Source of the DNA: Acidobacteriaceae bacterium
GTDB lineage: Bacteria; Acidobacteriota; Terriglobia; Bryobacterales; Bryobacteraceae
Reading direction: 5' to 3'
Length of the DNA stretch: 64,000 nucleotides
Assembly (NCBI GenBank): GCA_019240405.1
Contig: JAFAYL010000022.1
Coordinates: forward strand, 21,328 to 85,327
The notes under the pieces were generated by a model that ran no database searches, was not told the origin of the DNA, and was given only the letters and a program-made list of their open reading frames with translations. Numbering within the stretch: the stretch's first letter is position 1; each line of letters opens with the position of its first letter. Positions 27,755 through 36,382 of this stretch are shown here, in pieces. Position numbers and translations under genes: made by a program.

Positions 27755-28690
27755 TCAGTGATGGTGTGTTGTATCGCGGCGATGCGCGTGATCGGTCATC
27801 ATGTTGCAGCCGTTATCGGATAAGACGCAGGGCACGTGCTCGAATTGAATCGTCGTGTGATGGATGTTGAAGCCGCGCAAAGCCTCGTTAATACGACAGA
27901 GAATCCGGTCGCTTGCCGAAGGGGGCATATCGTCAATCAACACGTGCGAGCTGAGAGCATGCGTACTTGAACCGAGGCTCCAGATGTGCAAGTCATGCAC
28001 ATCCAGAACGCCTTCGATCTGGCCCATCGCTTGAGTGACCCGCGTTAACTCAAGCCCGCGGGGGAGGCCTTCGAGCAGAATATTCAACGATTCGCGGATG
28101 ATATCCCAGGCAGTGTAGATAATCAGAAAGCCGAGCGCAATGGAGAGCGCAGGGTCAATGTAGCTCCAGCCGGTAAAACGAATTGCAATCGCCCCGATGA
28201 TGATCGCCACGGCACCCATCGCGTCACCAAGCATGTGGACAAATGCAGCGCGGATGTTGATGTCGCCTTTTTGGCCGCGATGCAGCGCGAGCATAATCGC
28301 TCCGTTGAGAATCACCGCCGCGCCGGCTACCCAGATCATGACCCGCTCGTCCACCATTTGGGGGTGCAAGATTCTTCGCCCCGCTTCCAAGAAGATGAAG
28401 AGCGCGATGATGATGAGGGTCGAAGCGTTGAGAAACGCCGCGATTACGCCAGCGCGCTGGTAGCCGTAGGTTTTGACCTGGTTCGCCGGTTTTTCCTGCA
28501 GATACAGACCCACGGCCGCGAGAAGAAGCGCAAGCGCGTCGGTGAAGTTGTGCCCGGCATCCGAGAGCAGCGCCAAGCTTCCGGACCGGAAGCCGGCAAA
28601 GGCCTCGAAGGCGGTGAATGCTAGCGTGGCAATGAGTGACAGCCGGAGAATCCAACCGGTGCTATGGACGTGATGGTGATGATGACCCAA
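27755..28690 (-). CDS. Cation diffusion facilitator metal exporter (CzcD/ZitB type)
   Basis: Proton-driven efflux of Zn2+ and possibly Co2+ or Cd2+ across the inner membrane. 311 residues with six membrane helices. The metal-site residues are in LLSDAGHNFTDALALL (helix 2) and HMLGDAMGAVAIIIG (helix 5), followed by a cytoplasmic C-terminal domain (about 205-295, GVLDVHDLHIWSLG). Both ends are His-rich (GHHHHHVHS at the start, HAHRRDTTHHH at the end), probably metal-gathering tails. The ATG at 28690 is the only reasonable start. Confidence 0.93.
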   Translation of the reverse strand: MGHHHHHVHSTGWILRLSLIATLAFTAFEAFAGFRSGSLALLSDAGHNFTDALALLLAAVGLYLQEKPANQVKTYGYQRAGVIAAFLNASTLIIIALFIFLEAGRRILHPQMVDERVMIWVAGAAVILNGAIMLALHRGQKGDINIRAAFVHMLGDAMGAVAIIIGAIAIRFTGWSYIDPALSIALGFLIIYTAWDIIRESLNILLEGLPRGLELTRVTQAMGQIEGVLDVHDLHIWSLGSSTHALSSHVLIDDMPPSASDRILCRINEALRGFNIHHTTIQFEHVPCVLSDNGCNMMTDHAHRRDTTHHH

Positions 28691-28748
28691 TGCTCGACAG
28701 CCTCTGATTTCAATTTACGACAATGAACCGGCTCCAAGAATCTGGAGT

Positions 28749-29285
28749 TTACAGCAGAAATCGGGCGCGGAGGCGGTCGCCAACGTTTTTGGGGACAAAA
28801 GCTGAAACGTCGCCTCCGAGGGTGATGATTTCCTTGATTAGGCGCGAGCTGATGAATGAATATTCTTCGCCTGACATTAAGAAAATGGTTTCCGTTTCCG
28901 GGCGCATGCGGCGGTTGATGAGCGCCATTTGAAGCTCGGCTTCGTAATCGGAAATGGCGCGAATACCTCGAAGTATGGCGTTTGCACCCCGACGCGCAGC
29001 ATAGTCGACAAGCAAGCCATCGAAGGAATCGATTTCCACATTCGAAAACTCCGCGGTGGCTTCGCGGATCATTTCACTCCGTTCGCCGATACCAAAAAGA
29101 GGCGACTGCTTTTGTGTGTTGCTGAGAATAGCGACGATCAGGCGATCGAAGAGACGCGAGCCGCGAGAGATCAGGTCGAGGTGGCCGTTCGTCAGCGGAT
29201 CGAAAGAACCGGGATAAATGGCGAGTAGACGCCGTTCAGACGAAGGCACGTCAGATGAGAGGCGGGAAGGGTGACCAGGTGCCAT
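28749..29285 (-). CDS. coaD: Phosphopantetheine adenylyltransferase
   Basis: Adenylates 4'-phosphopantetheine in coenzyme A synthesis. The nucleotidyltransferase motif YPGSFDPLTNGHLDLI (His-x-Gly-His-like T/NxGH) opens the core, and ILRGIRAISDYEAELQMA and SSRLIKEI are typical. The core is about 160 residues. ATG 29285 gives 178 residues and overlaps the upstream gene by 35 bases; a GTG at 29249, one base after the upstream stop, would give a canonical-length protein. Both starts lack a strong ribosome-binding site, so translation is probably coupled to the POTRA gene. Confidence 0.93.
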   Translation of the reverse strand: MAPGHPSRLSSDVPSSERRLLAIYPGSFDPLTNGHLDLISRGSRLFDRLIVAILSNTQKQSPLFGIGERSEMIREATAEFSNVEIDSFDGLLVDYAARRGANAILRGIRAISDYEAELQMALINRRMRPETETIFLMSGEEYSFISSRLIKEIITLGGDVSAFVPKNVGDRLRARFLL

Positions 29286-30639
29286 CACTTCGTCTGCGCT
29301 CTTCCTCTTCCTTCTTTTCCTTCTCGGCCTGCTGTTTGGATTTGCCACCTTTGAAATACAGATGCACGGTCACGCCGTGTGATGCGGGATCGGCCGTGTA
29401 ATCCGATGTCGTATCGGCGAGATTGTCGAACAACCCTTCTTCTTGCACGCGCTTTAAAAAGAAATCCGGGTAATCGGGGTTGAAGGGCTTGCCGGGCTTC
29501 TCACCCCACAGGCGAGCCACGACAGGCTCGGTTGTGACGTCGAGGCCCCGGATATCCAAAGTTTGGAATGTGTACACGGAGCCGGGTGAGACGTTATAGG
29601 TGACATCGACGACTCGGCGGCCGTCTTCGGGCTGAGTCTCGGTGCTCACGCTGGCATCGAGAAGACCGCGGCGCTTCATGCGATGGAGCAGATCCAGGCG
29701 GAAGTTGTCGACTTGTTGTCCGCTGAAGGTTTGGCCTGGTTTGAATGGAATGTTGGAGCGAATCTCATCTTGATCCATGCCGCTGCCGTGAAAATGAATC
29801 GCGCCGAACTTGAATTGTGGTCCGTCTTTGATTTCCACTTTTACTACTACGCCGAGATTTGTTTTGGAGGGCTCTGTTTCGACTTTGGGAAACGTTACGG
29901 CCGCGTACCCTTTAGCTGCATATAAGGGCTTGATAGCGCCATCGAGGATCAGTTTGAGTCGCGCATCCGAAAGCGGAACGCCAACGGCAACCTGATTCAC
30001 GGCGCGCAAGATGGTCCCGGTGTCGACCGCCTGATTCCCAGTCACGACGACTTGCGAGATGGTGGGCGGGGGCGTGTCGGGGGAGAAGAGCACGGTCAAC
30101 TCTTTGGGATCGTCGTTCGAAACGTGTGCCTTGACCTTTAATGAGGGATCGCTTTGGGCGATAAATTCTTGGACTGCGGCGGCGTAGCGCTTGAGCACGG
30201 TGTCGGTGGCGGGTATCCGGTCCGCGTATAAGCTGACGTGATCTTGAAGATAGCGGCGGACCGCGTCAGGAGGAACACCAAGCCGCTCGAAGCGCATAGG
30301 GAATAGCTGGTCGTTTTCGACTACCTCGAAGGTGAGATCGTAATCGGGAGGAATGCTCGCGGAGAATTGAAAGCGGTCCGAGACATTGTTGAAAAGCTCG
30401 GAGGCTTGGAGTTTGCTCCGGGCCTGTTCGATAAGGGGCCCGGTGACGCGCTGGCCGACTTGAAGACCAGAGTATTTGATGATATCGGCAGAGGAATATA
30501 GGTGATTGCCTTTAACCGCAATTGAATGTAACGTGCCGGGCGGCGGCTCTCTTTTGGGCGAAGATTTGTGAGCAGGCTCCTGGGCCAACGCTGTCAAGGA
30601 GGACGCGCAGACTACCAAGGCGAGAAAAGCGACGCGCAT
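29251..30639 (-). CDS. Periplasmic POTRA-repeat protein, BamA-like without barrel
   Basis: 462 residues. The signal peptide MRVAFLALVVCASSLTALAQ is cleaved near Ala-Gln. Several POTRA-like units follow: LHSIAVKGNHLYSSADIIKYSGL (about 37), ISQVVVTGNQAVDTGTILRAVN (about 193), FKFGAIHFHGSGMDQDEIRSNI (about 275), and VYTFQTLDIRGLDVTTEPVVARL (about 355). These domains guide outer-membrane proteins in BamA/TamA systems, yet no C-terminal beta-barrel is present. The end is a Lys/Glu-rich helix (KQQAEKEKKEEEERRR). It may be an accessory of outer-membrane biogenesis; function is not established. Confidence 0.82.
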   Translation of the reverse strand: MRVAFLALVVCASSLTALAQEPAHKSSPKREPPPGTLHSIAVKGNHLYSSADIIKYSGLQVGQRVTGPLIEQARSKLQASELFNNVSDRFQFSASIPPDYDLTFEVVENDQLFPMRFERLGVPPDAVRRYLQDHVSLYADRIPATDTVLKRYAAAVQEFIAQSDPSLKVKAHVSNDDPKELTVLFSPDTPPPTISQVVVTGNQAVDTGTILRAVNQVAVGVPLSDARLKLILDGAIKPLYAAKGYAAVTFPKVETEPSKTNLGVVVKVEIKDGPQFKFGAIHFHGSGMDQDEIRSNIPFKPGQTFSGQQVDNFRLDLLHRMKRRGLLDASVSTETQPEDGRRVVDVTYNVSPGSVYTFQTLDIRGLDVTTEPVVARLWGEKPGKPFNPDYPDFFLKRVQEEGLFDNLADTTSDYTADPASHGVTVHLYFKGGKSKQQAEKEKKEEEERRRSDGTWSPFPPLI

Positions 30640-30774
30640 ACTGCTTTATTCATCATACGTAGCGCCGGGGGCTGTGGTTGCCGGAACAGGAGTGCGGCGG
30701 AATCCCTGAAGGGGTCCTGGTCTTTGACGGGAAGTCGCTGAAAAATAAGGCTGAATGATACACTTGATTCGAAA

Positions 30775-32166
30775 ATGACATATGATGTCGCTGTTATTGG
30801 AAGTGGGCCAGGCGGCTATTCCGCGGCGGTGCGGGCTGGGCAATATGGTCTGAAAACGGCACTGATCGAGCGCCAACCGAGGCTCGGCGGCTGCTGCCTT
30901 CTGGTCGGCTGTATTCCCACCAAGGCGCTCCTGCACACGGCCGACGTCTGGGAGCACTTCAAGCATCCGGAGGCAGACGGAATTGAATGCAAGGATCCGC
31001 GGCTGAACTATGGCCGGGTGCTCGACCGAAAAAACAAGATCGTCACAAAGAATTCGAAAGGCATCGAGTTTTTGATGCGCAAGAACAAGGTCGACGTGAT
31101 CAAAGGCCAGGCGCGTTTGCTCGGCGGCGGGCGCATTGAAGTGACGGGGGAAGAGCCGCAAACGGTTGAAACGAAGAACATCATTCTGGCCGCGGGCTCG
31201 GAAGCGCGAATGCTGCCGGGACTGGAGCCGGATCCTAATCTGATTCTTACGAACGTCGAGATCCTCGATATGCCGGAGATACCAAGAACGATCGGGATCA
31301 TCGGTGCGGGCGCGGTAGGCGTGGAATTTGCCTCGATTTTTGACCGTTTCGGGTCGCAGGTGACCGTCCTCGAAATGCTGCCGCGAGTGGTGCCGGTGGA
31401 AGACGAGGAGGTCTCAAAGGAACTGGAGCGCAGGTTCAAGAAGAGCGGTATCCGGGTGGAGACCGGAGCGAAGGCCGGAAGCATTCGCAAAAACACGAAT
31501 AGCGTCAGCCTCAGCGCAACGCTTTCGAACGGGAAGACGGAAGAGTTTGAATTCGACAAGCTGCTGGTCGCGGTAGGGCGCAAGCCGAACACTGAGAACA
31601 TCGGGCTGGAAAATACGAAGGCTCGAATCGATCGCGGATTCGTGATTGTAGATTCGTATCAGAGAACCGACGAGCCGACCCTCTATGCGATAGGCGACCT
31701 GGTGGCCGGAACACCGCAACTGGCTCATGTTGCGACCATGCAAGGCATGGTCGCCGTGGGGCACATCGCTGGGAAACCGGTACGGCCGATTAACCGGAAT
31801 CGCATTCCGGGCGCGACCTATACGGACCCTGGAATTGGCAGCGTCGGACTTACAGAAGCGCAAGCGCAAGCGCAAGGATTCAAAGTCAAAGTTGGGAAGT
31901 TTCCGTTTGCGGCGAATAGCAAGGCGACGATTCTTGATTCGCACGAGGGTTTCGTAAAAGTGATTTCTGACCAGCAGTTCGGCGAGATTCTCGGGGTCCA
32001 CATCATCGGGCCGGAGGCGTTTGAGCTGGTATCCGAAGCGGTCACGGCAATGGAATCGGAAGCGACTGTGGATAGCATGATGTCGACGATTCACGCGCAT
32101 CCGACGCTCTATGAAGCGCTGGGCGAGGCCTTCAATAACGTGCATGGGTTGGCGATTAACATTTAA
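30775..32166 (+). CDS. lpdA: Dihydrolipoyl dehydrogenase (E3)
   Basis: FAD-dependent reoxidation of dihydrolipoyl groups, producing NADH for 2-oxoacid dehydrogenase complexes. 463 residues. The FAD motif VIGSGPGGYSAAVRAG is at 8-23. The redox pair is Cys41 and Cys46 in LGGCCLLVGCIPTK, where an extra Cys40 replaces the usual Thr. The NAD motif IIGAGAVGVEFASIF is near 180, and the acid-base pair is HAHPTLYEAL near 443. It precedes lipB and the E2 gene in one direction, so it likely serves that complex. Confidence 0.96.
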   Translation: MTYDVAVIGSGPGGYSAAVRAGQYGLKTALIERQPRLGGCCLLVGCIPTKALLHTADVWEHFKHPEADGIECKDPRLNYGRVLDRKNKIVTKNSKGIEFLMRKNKVDVIKGQARLLGGGRIEVTGEEPQTVETKNIILAAGSEARMLPGLEPDPNLILTNVEILDMPEIPRTIGIIGAGAVGVEFASIFDRFGSQVTVLEMLPRVVPVEDEEVSKELERRFKKSGIRVETGAKAGSIRKNTNSVSLSATLSNGKTEEFEFDKLLVAVGRKPNTENIGLENTKARIDRGFVIVDSYQRTDEPTLYAIGDLVAGTPQLAHVATMQGMVAVGHIAGKPVRPINRNRIPGATYTDPGIGSVGLTEAQAQAQGFKVKVGKFPFAANSKATILDSHEGFVKVISDQQFGEILGVHIIGPEAFELVSEAVTAMESEATVDSMMSTIHAHPTLYEALGEAFNNVHGLAINI

Positions 32167-32172
32167 GTAGGT

Positions 32173-32250
32173 ATGAATCCAGAGTTGAAGCAGTGGTTGT
32201 TCGCCCTAATTCAGGCGCTCATACGTACGCATCTCGAAGAGAGAGCCTAG
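32173..32250 (+). CDS. Possible 25-residue peptide between lpdA and lipB
   Basis: ATG at 32173, preceded by AAGTAGGT, and a stop at 32250. The peptide starts MNPELKQWLFALIQALIR and would form an amphipathic helix. It begins 6 bases after lpdA and ends 16 bases before lipB, filling the gap exactly. It could be a small membrane-associated protein, a translational coupler, or chance. There is no homology evidence. Confidence 0.3.
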   Translation: MNPELKQWLFALIQALIRTHLEERA

Positions 32251-32266
32251 CTAAACTCCGCAGTGC

Positions 32267-32953
32267 ATGTTGAACACCAGGAGACCACTGGAGGTTCTGG
32301 ATCTCGGGCGCATGCGGTACGCGGACGCGCTCGAGGAGCAACGGCTGCTCGTTGAGCAGCGCAAAGAGAGCGCGGGGGTCGACACGTTGCTGTTTGTCGA
32401 GCATCCGCACGTGGTAACCATCGGGCGAAACGCGAAACTTCAAAACTTGCTTGCAAGCGAGGAGATTCTTGCACGTACCGGAATCGAGCTTTTCGAGACG
32501 GATCGCGGGGGAGACGTGACGTATCACGGCCCGGGCCAGATAGTGGGTTATCCGATTCTCGATCTGCGAGAATGGAGGCGCGATGTGCGGGCGTATTTCA
32601 GAGGCGTCGAGCAATCGCTAATCAATGCGCTGAGGGAATTTGGAATTCCGGCTGAACGGATTCCCGAGCCCGGATATGAAGGCGTTTGGGTGAATGGGGC
32701 GAAGATCGCGGCTATTGGAATACATATCAGCCGCTGGATCACATCACACGGATTTGCGCTTAACGTGGACACTGACCTGAACTATTTCAAATATATTGTT
32801 CCGTGCGGTCTGACCAAACCCGTTTGCTCGGTTCGCAGTGCCGGCTGTTCGGCCAAGCGTGGAGAAATACAAGAGTGTATTGCCGGTTCGTTTGCGGAGG
32901 TTTTCGGCTACGAGCTGGAGGTGCCGCGTAAGCAATTGCAGGAGACCCGATGA
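32267..32953 (+). CDS. lipB: Octanoyltransferase
   Basis: Moves octanoyl groups from acyl carrier protein to lipoyl domains. 228 residues. The acyl-binding block ETDRGGDVTYHGPGQIVGYPILDL (here split as RGGDVTYHGPGQ and IVGYPILDL), the catalytic Lys in GAKIAAIGI (about 145) and the catalytic Cys in VPCGLTKPVCS (about 183) are present. The ATG start lacks a clear ribosome-binding site; the last 4 bases overlap the E2 start (ATGA), so the two genes are translationally coupled. The product it helps modify, the E2 lipoyl domain, is encoded next. Confidence 0.96.
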   Translation: MLNTRRPLEVLDLGRMRYADALEEQRLLVEQRKESAGVDTLLFVEHPHVVTIGRNAKLQNLLASEEILARTGIELFETDRGGDVTYHGPGQIVGYPILDLREWRRDVRAYFRGVEQSLINALREFGIPAERIPEPGYEGVWVNGAKIAAIGIHISRWITSHGFALNVDTDLNYFKYIVPCGLTKPVCSVRSAGCSAKRGEIQECIAGSFAEVFGYELEVPRKQLQETR

Positions 32954-34428
32954 CTGACGTCGTAATGCCCCAGATGGGCGAGAGCATCGTCGAAGGAACG
33001 TTGACGCGATGGCTGAAGAAGCCGGGCGAAAAGGTGGAGCGGGACGAGCCGCTTTTCGAGATTTCAACCGACAAAGTAGATACCGAGATTCCCGCCCCCG
33101 TATCGGGAGTTCTGAGCGAGGTTTTAGTCAACGAGGGAGCGACAGTTGCGATTAATGCCGTAGTTGCACGAATCGGTGAGGGTGACGGTGCTTCGGCGGG
33201 AGCTTCTGCCCCCAAGCAGGAACCGCCGAACGAAGAAGCAAAGCCCGCACCCGACACTAAAACCGATGTCGAGGTGGGCCCGTCGGCCGCCTCTCCGGAA
33301 GCGCGTCGGGCGAAATCAGCGCCGCCTCCGCCTCAACCGGCTCCGCCGCCGGGCCGCCATACTCCGGTTGCAACTTCGGCGGGACCCTATCCAATTCAGC
33401 CGGAGGAACCTCGGGTCGAGGACGTAACACCGCCGTCTCCTTCTGCTCAGGCGGACGGGAGCAGCGCTCCGGTAAGCGAGGAGCAAGGGCCATTGTCGCC
33501 GCTGGTGCGTAAAATGGCGCGCGAATACAATATCGACCTTTCGCGTGTGAAAGGGACGGGCGCAGGGGGCCGTATTACCAAGCAAGATCTCGAGTCGTAT
33601 ATGTCTTCCCAGGCCGGCAAGGCATATGGCGGGGTGGCTACTAGTGCTCCAGCCGAGCCGGTTCCGACGCAACGGACCGCGGCTCCGGCGCCAGCAGCGC
33701 CTGCTCCGGCTCCCATGCCGCTGGCTGAGTCTGCGAAAACGCGCGTAGAGCCGATGAGCATCATGCGGCAAAAGATTGCCGAGCACATGGTGATGAGCAG
33801 GCGCACATCGGCTCATGTCACAACCGTGCACCGAGTGGATATGACGAAAATCGCCAAACTGCGGGATAGGTCCAAAGCCGAATTTCAGGCTCGAAACGGA
33901 TTTTCGTTGACGTACTTACCATTCGTGACGGCAGCGGCCGCCGAGAGTTTGCGAGCCTTCCCGATCTTCAATGGATCAATCGACGGCAAGAATATCGTTT
34001 ATTTCCGCGATATCAATATCGGGATTGCGGTGGCGCTCGAGGGCGGGCTGATCGTGCCAGTAATCCGCAATGCGGATGAGAAGAACGTGGCTGGGTTGCA
34101 GCGCGCGATTGTGGATTTGGCGACGCGGGCGCGCTCACGGCAGTTGAAGCCCGAAGAGGTCCAGGGCGGCACGTTTTCTATCACGAACTTCGGCAGTTTT
34201 GGCAGTATCTTCGCAACTCCCGTTATCAATCAGCCTCAAGTTGCGATTTTGGGGGTCGGCGCGGTGGAAAAAATACCGGCTGTAGTGGACGGGGATGCTA
34301 TCGCAATCCGATCTCAAGCGCATTTGGCCCTGACGTTTGACCATCGTCTGATTGATGGGGCGCTCGCGGATCAGTTCTGCCAGAAGGTGAAGTCAATTTT
34401 AGAGAGTTGGTCGAGGGAAATTCTTTAA
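32950..34428 (+). CDS. Dihydrolipoamide acyltransferase (E2) of a 2-oxoacid dehydrogenase complex
   Basis: 492 residues in the classical order. A lipoyl domain (1-78) has the lipoyl Lys42 in STDKVDTEIP. A long Ala/Pro linker follows, then the E3/E1-binding domain (about 180-218, SPLVRKMAREYNIDLSRVKGTG), a second Ala/Pro linker, and the catalytic domain (about 255-492) with active-site His in TFDHRLIDGALADQF. Transfers an acyl group from lipoyl to coenzyme A. The linker and catalytic domain best fit branched-chain or 2-oxoglutarate types, but the substrate is not decided. No E1 gene is in the window. Confidence 0.94.
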   Translation: MTDVVMPQMGESIVEGTLTRWLKKPGEKVERDEPLFEISTDKVDTEIPAPVSGVLSEVLVNEGATVAINAVVARIGEGDGASAGASAPKQEPPNEEAKPAPDTKTDVEVGPSAASPEARRAKSAPPPPQPAPPPGRHTPVATSAGPYPIQPEEPRVEDVTPPSPSAQADGSSAPVSEEQGPLSPLVRKMAREYNIDLSRVKGTGAGGRITKQDLESYMSSQAGKAYGGVATSAPAEPVPTQRTAAPAPAAPAPAPMPLAESAKTRVEPMSIMRQKIAEHMVMSRRTSAHVTTVHRVDMTKIAKLRDRSKAEFQARNGFSLTYLPFVTAAAAESLRAFPIFNGSIDGKNIVYFRDINIGIAVALEGGLIVPVIRNADEKNVAGLQRAIVDLATRARSRQLKPEEVQGGTFSITNFGSFGSIFATPVINQPQVAILGVGAVEKIPAVVDGDAIAIRSQAHLALTFDHRLIDGALADQFCQKVKSILESWSREIL

Positions 34429-34519
34429 TCGACTCCTATCTGCGACGGCTCTGCCACCCTATATCCGTTCGCGAGCCACTATCGTGAACCGATTGGCTAA
34501 GCAAACAACGCTTTTATCC

Positions 34520-34548
34520 TTGACGAAAGATTAAGGGAGGTTTACTAT
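34520..34548 (+). promoter_or_regulatory. Strong candidate sigma-70 promoter of carD
   Basis: TTGACG at 34520-34525 and TACTAT at 34543-34548 with the ideal 17-base spacer, about 52 bases before the carD ATG. No ribosome-binding site stronger than AAGAGG (near 34590) follows. Confidence 0.6.
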
Positions 34549-34600
34549 TTCGAGTGGCTGTCTAGTTTAACTAGGAGTTTTCCTAGAAAAGAGGTCTGGC

Positions 34601-35113
34601 ATGGCCTTCCAGGTGGGTGAGAAAGTCGTGTACGCGAATCACGGCATCGCAACTATCGAGAACATTAGTTCCCGTTCTTTTGGCGCCCACCAGGAACGCT
34701 TTTACCTCTTACGGCTGTCCCCCAACAGGATGACCGTGATGGTGCCTTTTTCGCATGCGCAGGATGTGGGGCTGCGGAAAGTTACCAAATGTAGCGAGGT
34801 CAATCGCGTGCTGGCCTACCTCGCCGCCGGCCGGTCTTCTGGGAGCACGCAGGATTGGAAGGACCGCTTCAAAGAGAACTCGGACAAAATGCATGGCGGC
34901 AACCTGGTCAAGGTTGCCGAGGTATTTAAGGCGCTTTTGATTATTCAGCTTTCAAAAACGCTGTCGTTTCGTGAGAAGCGGATGTTGGAGAGGGCGCGCA
35001 GCATGCTCGTTCTCGAGACATCTATTGCGAAATCGGTTCCCCAGCGCGAGGCGGAGGACCTGATTCAACGCGCGCTGGCCAAATGTAACCTGCCGATGCC
35101 CCCGGCTTTGTAG
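34601..35113 (+). CDS. CarD/CdnL-family RNA polymerase-binding regulator
   Basis: 170 residues. The N-terminal RNA-polymerase-interacting Tudor-like domain (about 1-65, FQVGEKVVYANHGIATIENI) binds the beta subunit, and the C-terminal helical domain (about 75-165, LSFREKRMLERARSMLVLE) touches promoter DNA; the family stabilises open complexes at promoters such as those of rRNA. The size matches CdnL proteins. It has its own promoter and stands alone, followed by tRNA-Glu. Confidence 0.93.
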   Translation: MAFQVGEKVVYANHGIATIENISSRSFGAHQERFYLLRLSPNRMTVMVPFSHAQDVGLRKVTKCSEVNRVLAYLAAGRSSGSTQDWKDRFKENSDKMHGGNLVKVAEVFKALLIIQLSKTLSFREKRMLERARSMLVLETSIAKSVPQREAEDLIQRALAKCNLPMPPAL

Positions 35114-35192
35114 CGGTTCGGATTTCAGGCGGCAGCGATCGCTCCGGATAGCAATCGAGCTTGGCTATACTGAGAGTGTTTTCAACGGGAAC

Positions 35193-35267
35193 GGCGCTAT
35201 CGTCTAACGGTTAGGACGGAGCCCTCTCAAGGCTCAAATAGGGGTTCGATTCCCCTTAGCGCTACCA
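35193..35267 (+). tRNA. tRNA-Glu (CTC)
   Basis: 75 bases including an encoded CCA. The acceptor stem GGCGCTA pairs with TAGCGCT (a G-U at the first pair). The D arm is GTCTAACGGTTAGGAC, the anticodon arm GAGCC-CTCTCAA-GGCTC with anticodon CTC at 35226-35228, and the T arm GGGG-TTCGATT-CCCC. All arms fold cleanly. The 2 kb downstream is gene-poor, as is common near tRNA integration sites, but I find no tRNA-end repeat. Confidence 0.96.
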
Positions 35268-35444
35268 AGCTTTTCAATTGTCGTGCACCCGCGGGGCTGC
35301 TCTCACGAAAGCCGTTAAACCCGGTTAGTTCGGTGATGGCCAAGTGTGATAGTTCAATTTTCGCGGCGCAAGCCATGCTTACCTAACAAACGTCACCCGT
35401 GGTTGCGAATTTAGGGCCCGCATTGGACAGGATAAATTCAGGCG

Positions 35445-35678
35445 CTATCGCCTTCGGCGTACGGCGTGTACGTTCACGTTTGCTGAAAACCTGTAACGCT
35501 CACTCCGTAGGTCATAAACCACGGGTCGTACCCGGGGAGGATTGTCACCGGAACATTCGAACTCGTGAGCACAGCCGAGGCATTTGACACTGGCGCTCTC
35601 GTTAAATCGCGCTTCGACTGGATCGCCGCACTTCGGGCAAGCTACGCAACGCAGGTTTCTGACTTGATATCTACTCAT
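35445..35678 (-). CDS. Small zinc-ribbon protein, hypothetical
   Basis: 77 residues with two Cys-x-x-Cys knuckles (CPKC at about 14-17 and CLGC at about 33-36) spaced like a zinc ribbon, and a basic tail (VRRRR). The start is weakly supported, without a clear ribosome-binding site. A DNA- or RNA-binding or regulatory role is possible. The gene-free 296 bases that follow (35679-35974) hold no recognised feature; the frame at 35745-35993 there looks like noise. Confidence 0.45.
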   Translation of the reverse strand: MSRYQVRNLRCVACPKCGDPVEARFNESASVKCLGCAHEFECSGDNPPRVRPVVYDLRSERYRFSANVNVHAVRRRR

Positions 35679-35974
35679 AGCGTGTGTGGCAGTTTAGTAG
35701 CTCTAAGCAGCTTCAGTTTGCATTAAGCTAGCTAAGTTATTGATTTGATGTGCAAAAAACTCGCTAAGCAAGTTGTGACTCCCCGAGGCTCTAGATCGTT
35801 CCTGCTGGGCAAAACCTGCTGGGTTACCCCGGAACAGCCGCGAGCGTGCTTCAAGATGCGGCGCTCGCCATGGACGCCCGAAAAACGCGGCCCACGAAGA
35901 AAAAAGCGTCGAAGTGAGTACCAGGTTACGGTCCGTACTTGCAGGAAGCGTTTAAACGGGTCGATAAGTAGCCC

Positions 35975-36382
35975 ATGCGGATTTCAGCTCTAGTGATGCT
36001 ATTGGCAGTTTTCGCGAGTCAGATCGACGCGCAACGGGAAATTTACGGGCACAAGGGCGACGACGCGTTTGACCTAAAGATTTCTGAGGTTCGTGCGTTG
36101 CCAAGAGCGCGTGAGCGAGTCGGTTTCAGCAGGGTCCCCACAACGTATGCGGTCACCGCATCCGGAAGCGATTCGATTTACACCCTCTATTGCTTCGGGC
36201 GCGCTCCGGAAGCAGGGCGCACCTATCCAGCGCTGGACGTCTACGTCAGTGACGATTGGTCTCCGCTCCGCCTTTGGCCAATTGAAAAAAGGGATTTACG
36301 TCTGCCCGAGGGTGTGAAGAAGAAAGGGGGTGCTGTACCGGGTGGTGATTATCCAGAACATGCTGACCACGGAGCGTCCTGA
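35975..36382 (+). CDS. Exported hypothetical protein, probably frameshifted near its end
   Basis: Signal peptide MRISALVMLLAVFASQIDAQ, then a mature part with SRVPTTYAVTASGSDSIYTLYC and LDVYVSDDWSPLRLWPIEK. As read, it ends after 135 residues in a frame that looks unlike protein after LPEGVKKKG. Dropping one G from the five-G run at 36326-36330 instead yields GVLYRVVIIQNMLTTERPDF and a stop at 36434, a far more protein-like ending and a total of about 152 residues. So the gene is either damaged, mis-sequenced or slippery. Function unknown. Confidence 0.55.
   Translation: MRISALVMLLAVFASQIDAQREIYGHKGDDAFDLKISEVRALPRARERVGFSRVPTTYAVTASGSDSIYTLYCFGRAPEAGRTYPALDVYVSDDWSPLRLWPIEKRDLRLPEGVKKKGGAVPGGDYPEHADHGAS

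Noticed and set aside
28732..28747. CTCCA/TGGAG hairpin after coaD
   Set aside because: Only five pairs and no T tract; too weak to call a terminator.
35745..35993. 82-codon plus-strand frame
   Set aside because: Composition is Arg/Lys-rich with no domain; it overlaps the start of the better supported exported protein, and lacks a ribosome-binding site.
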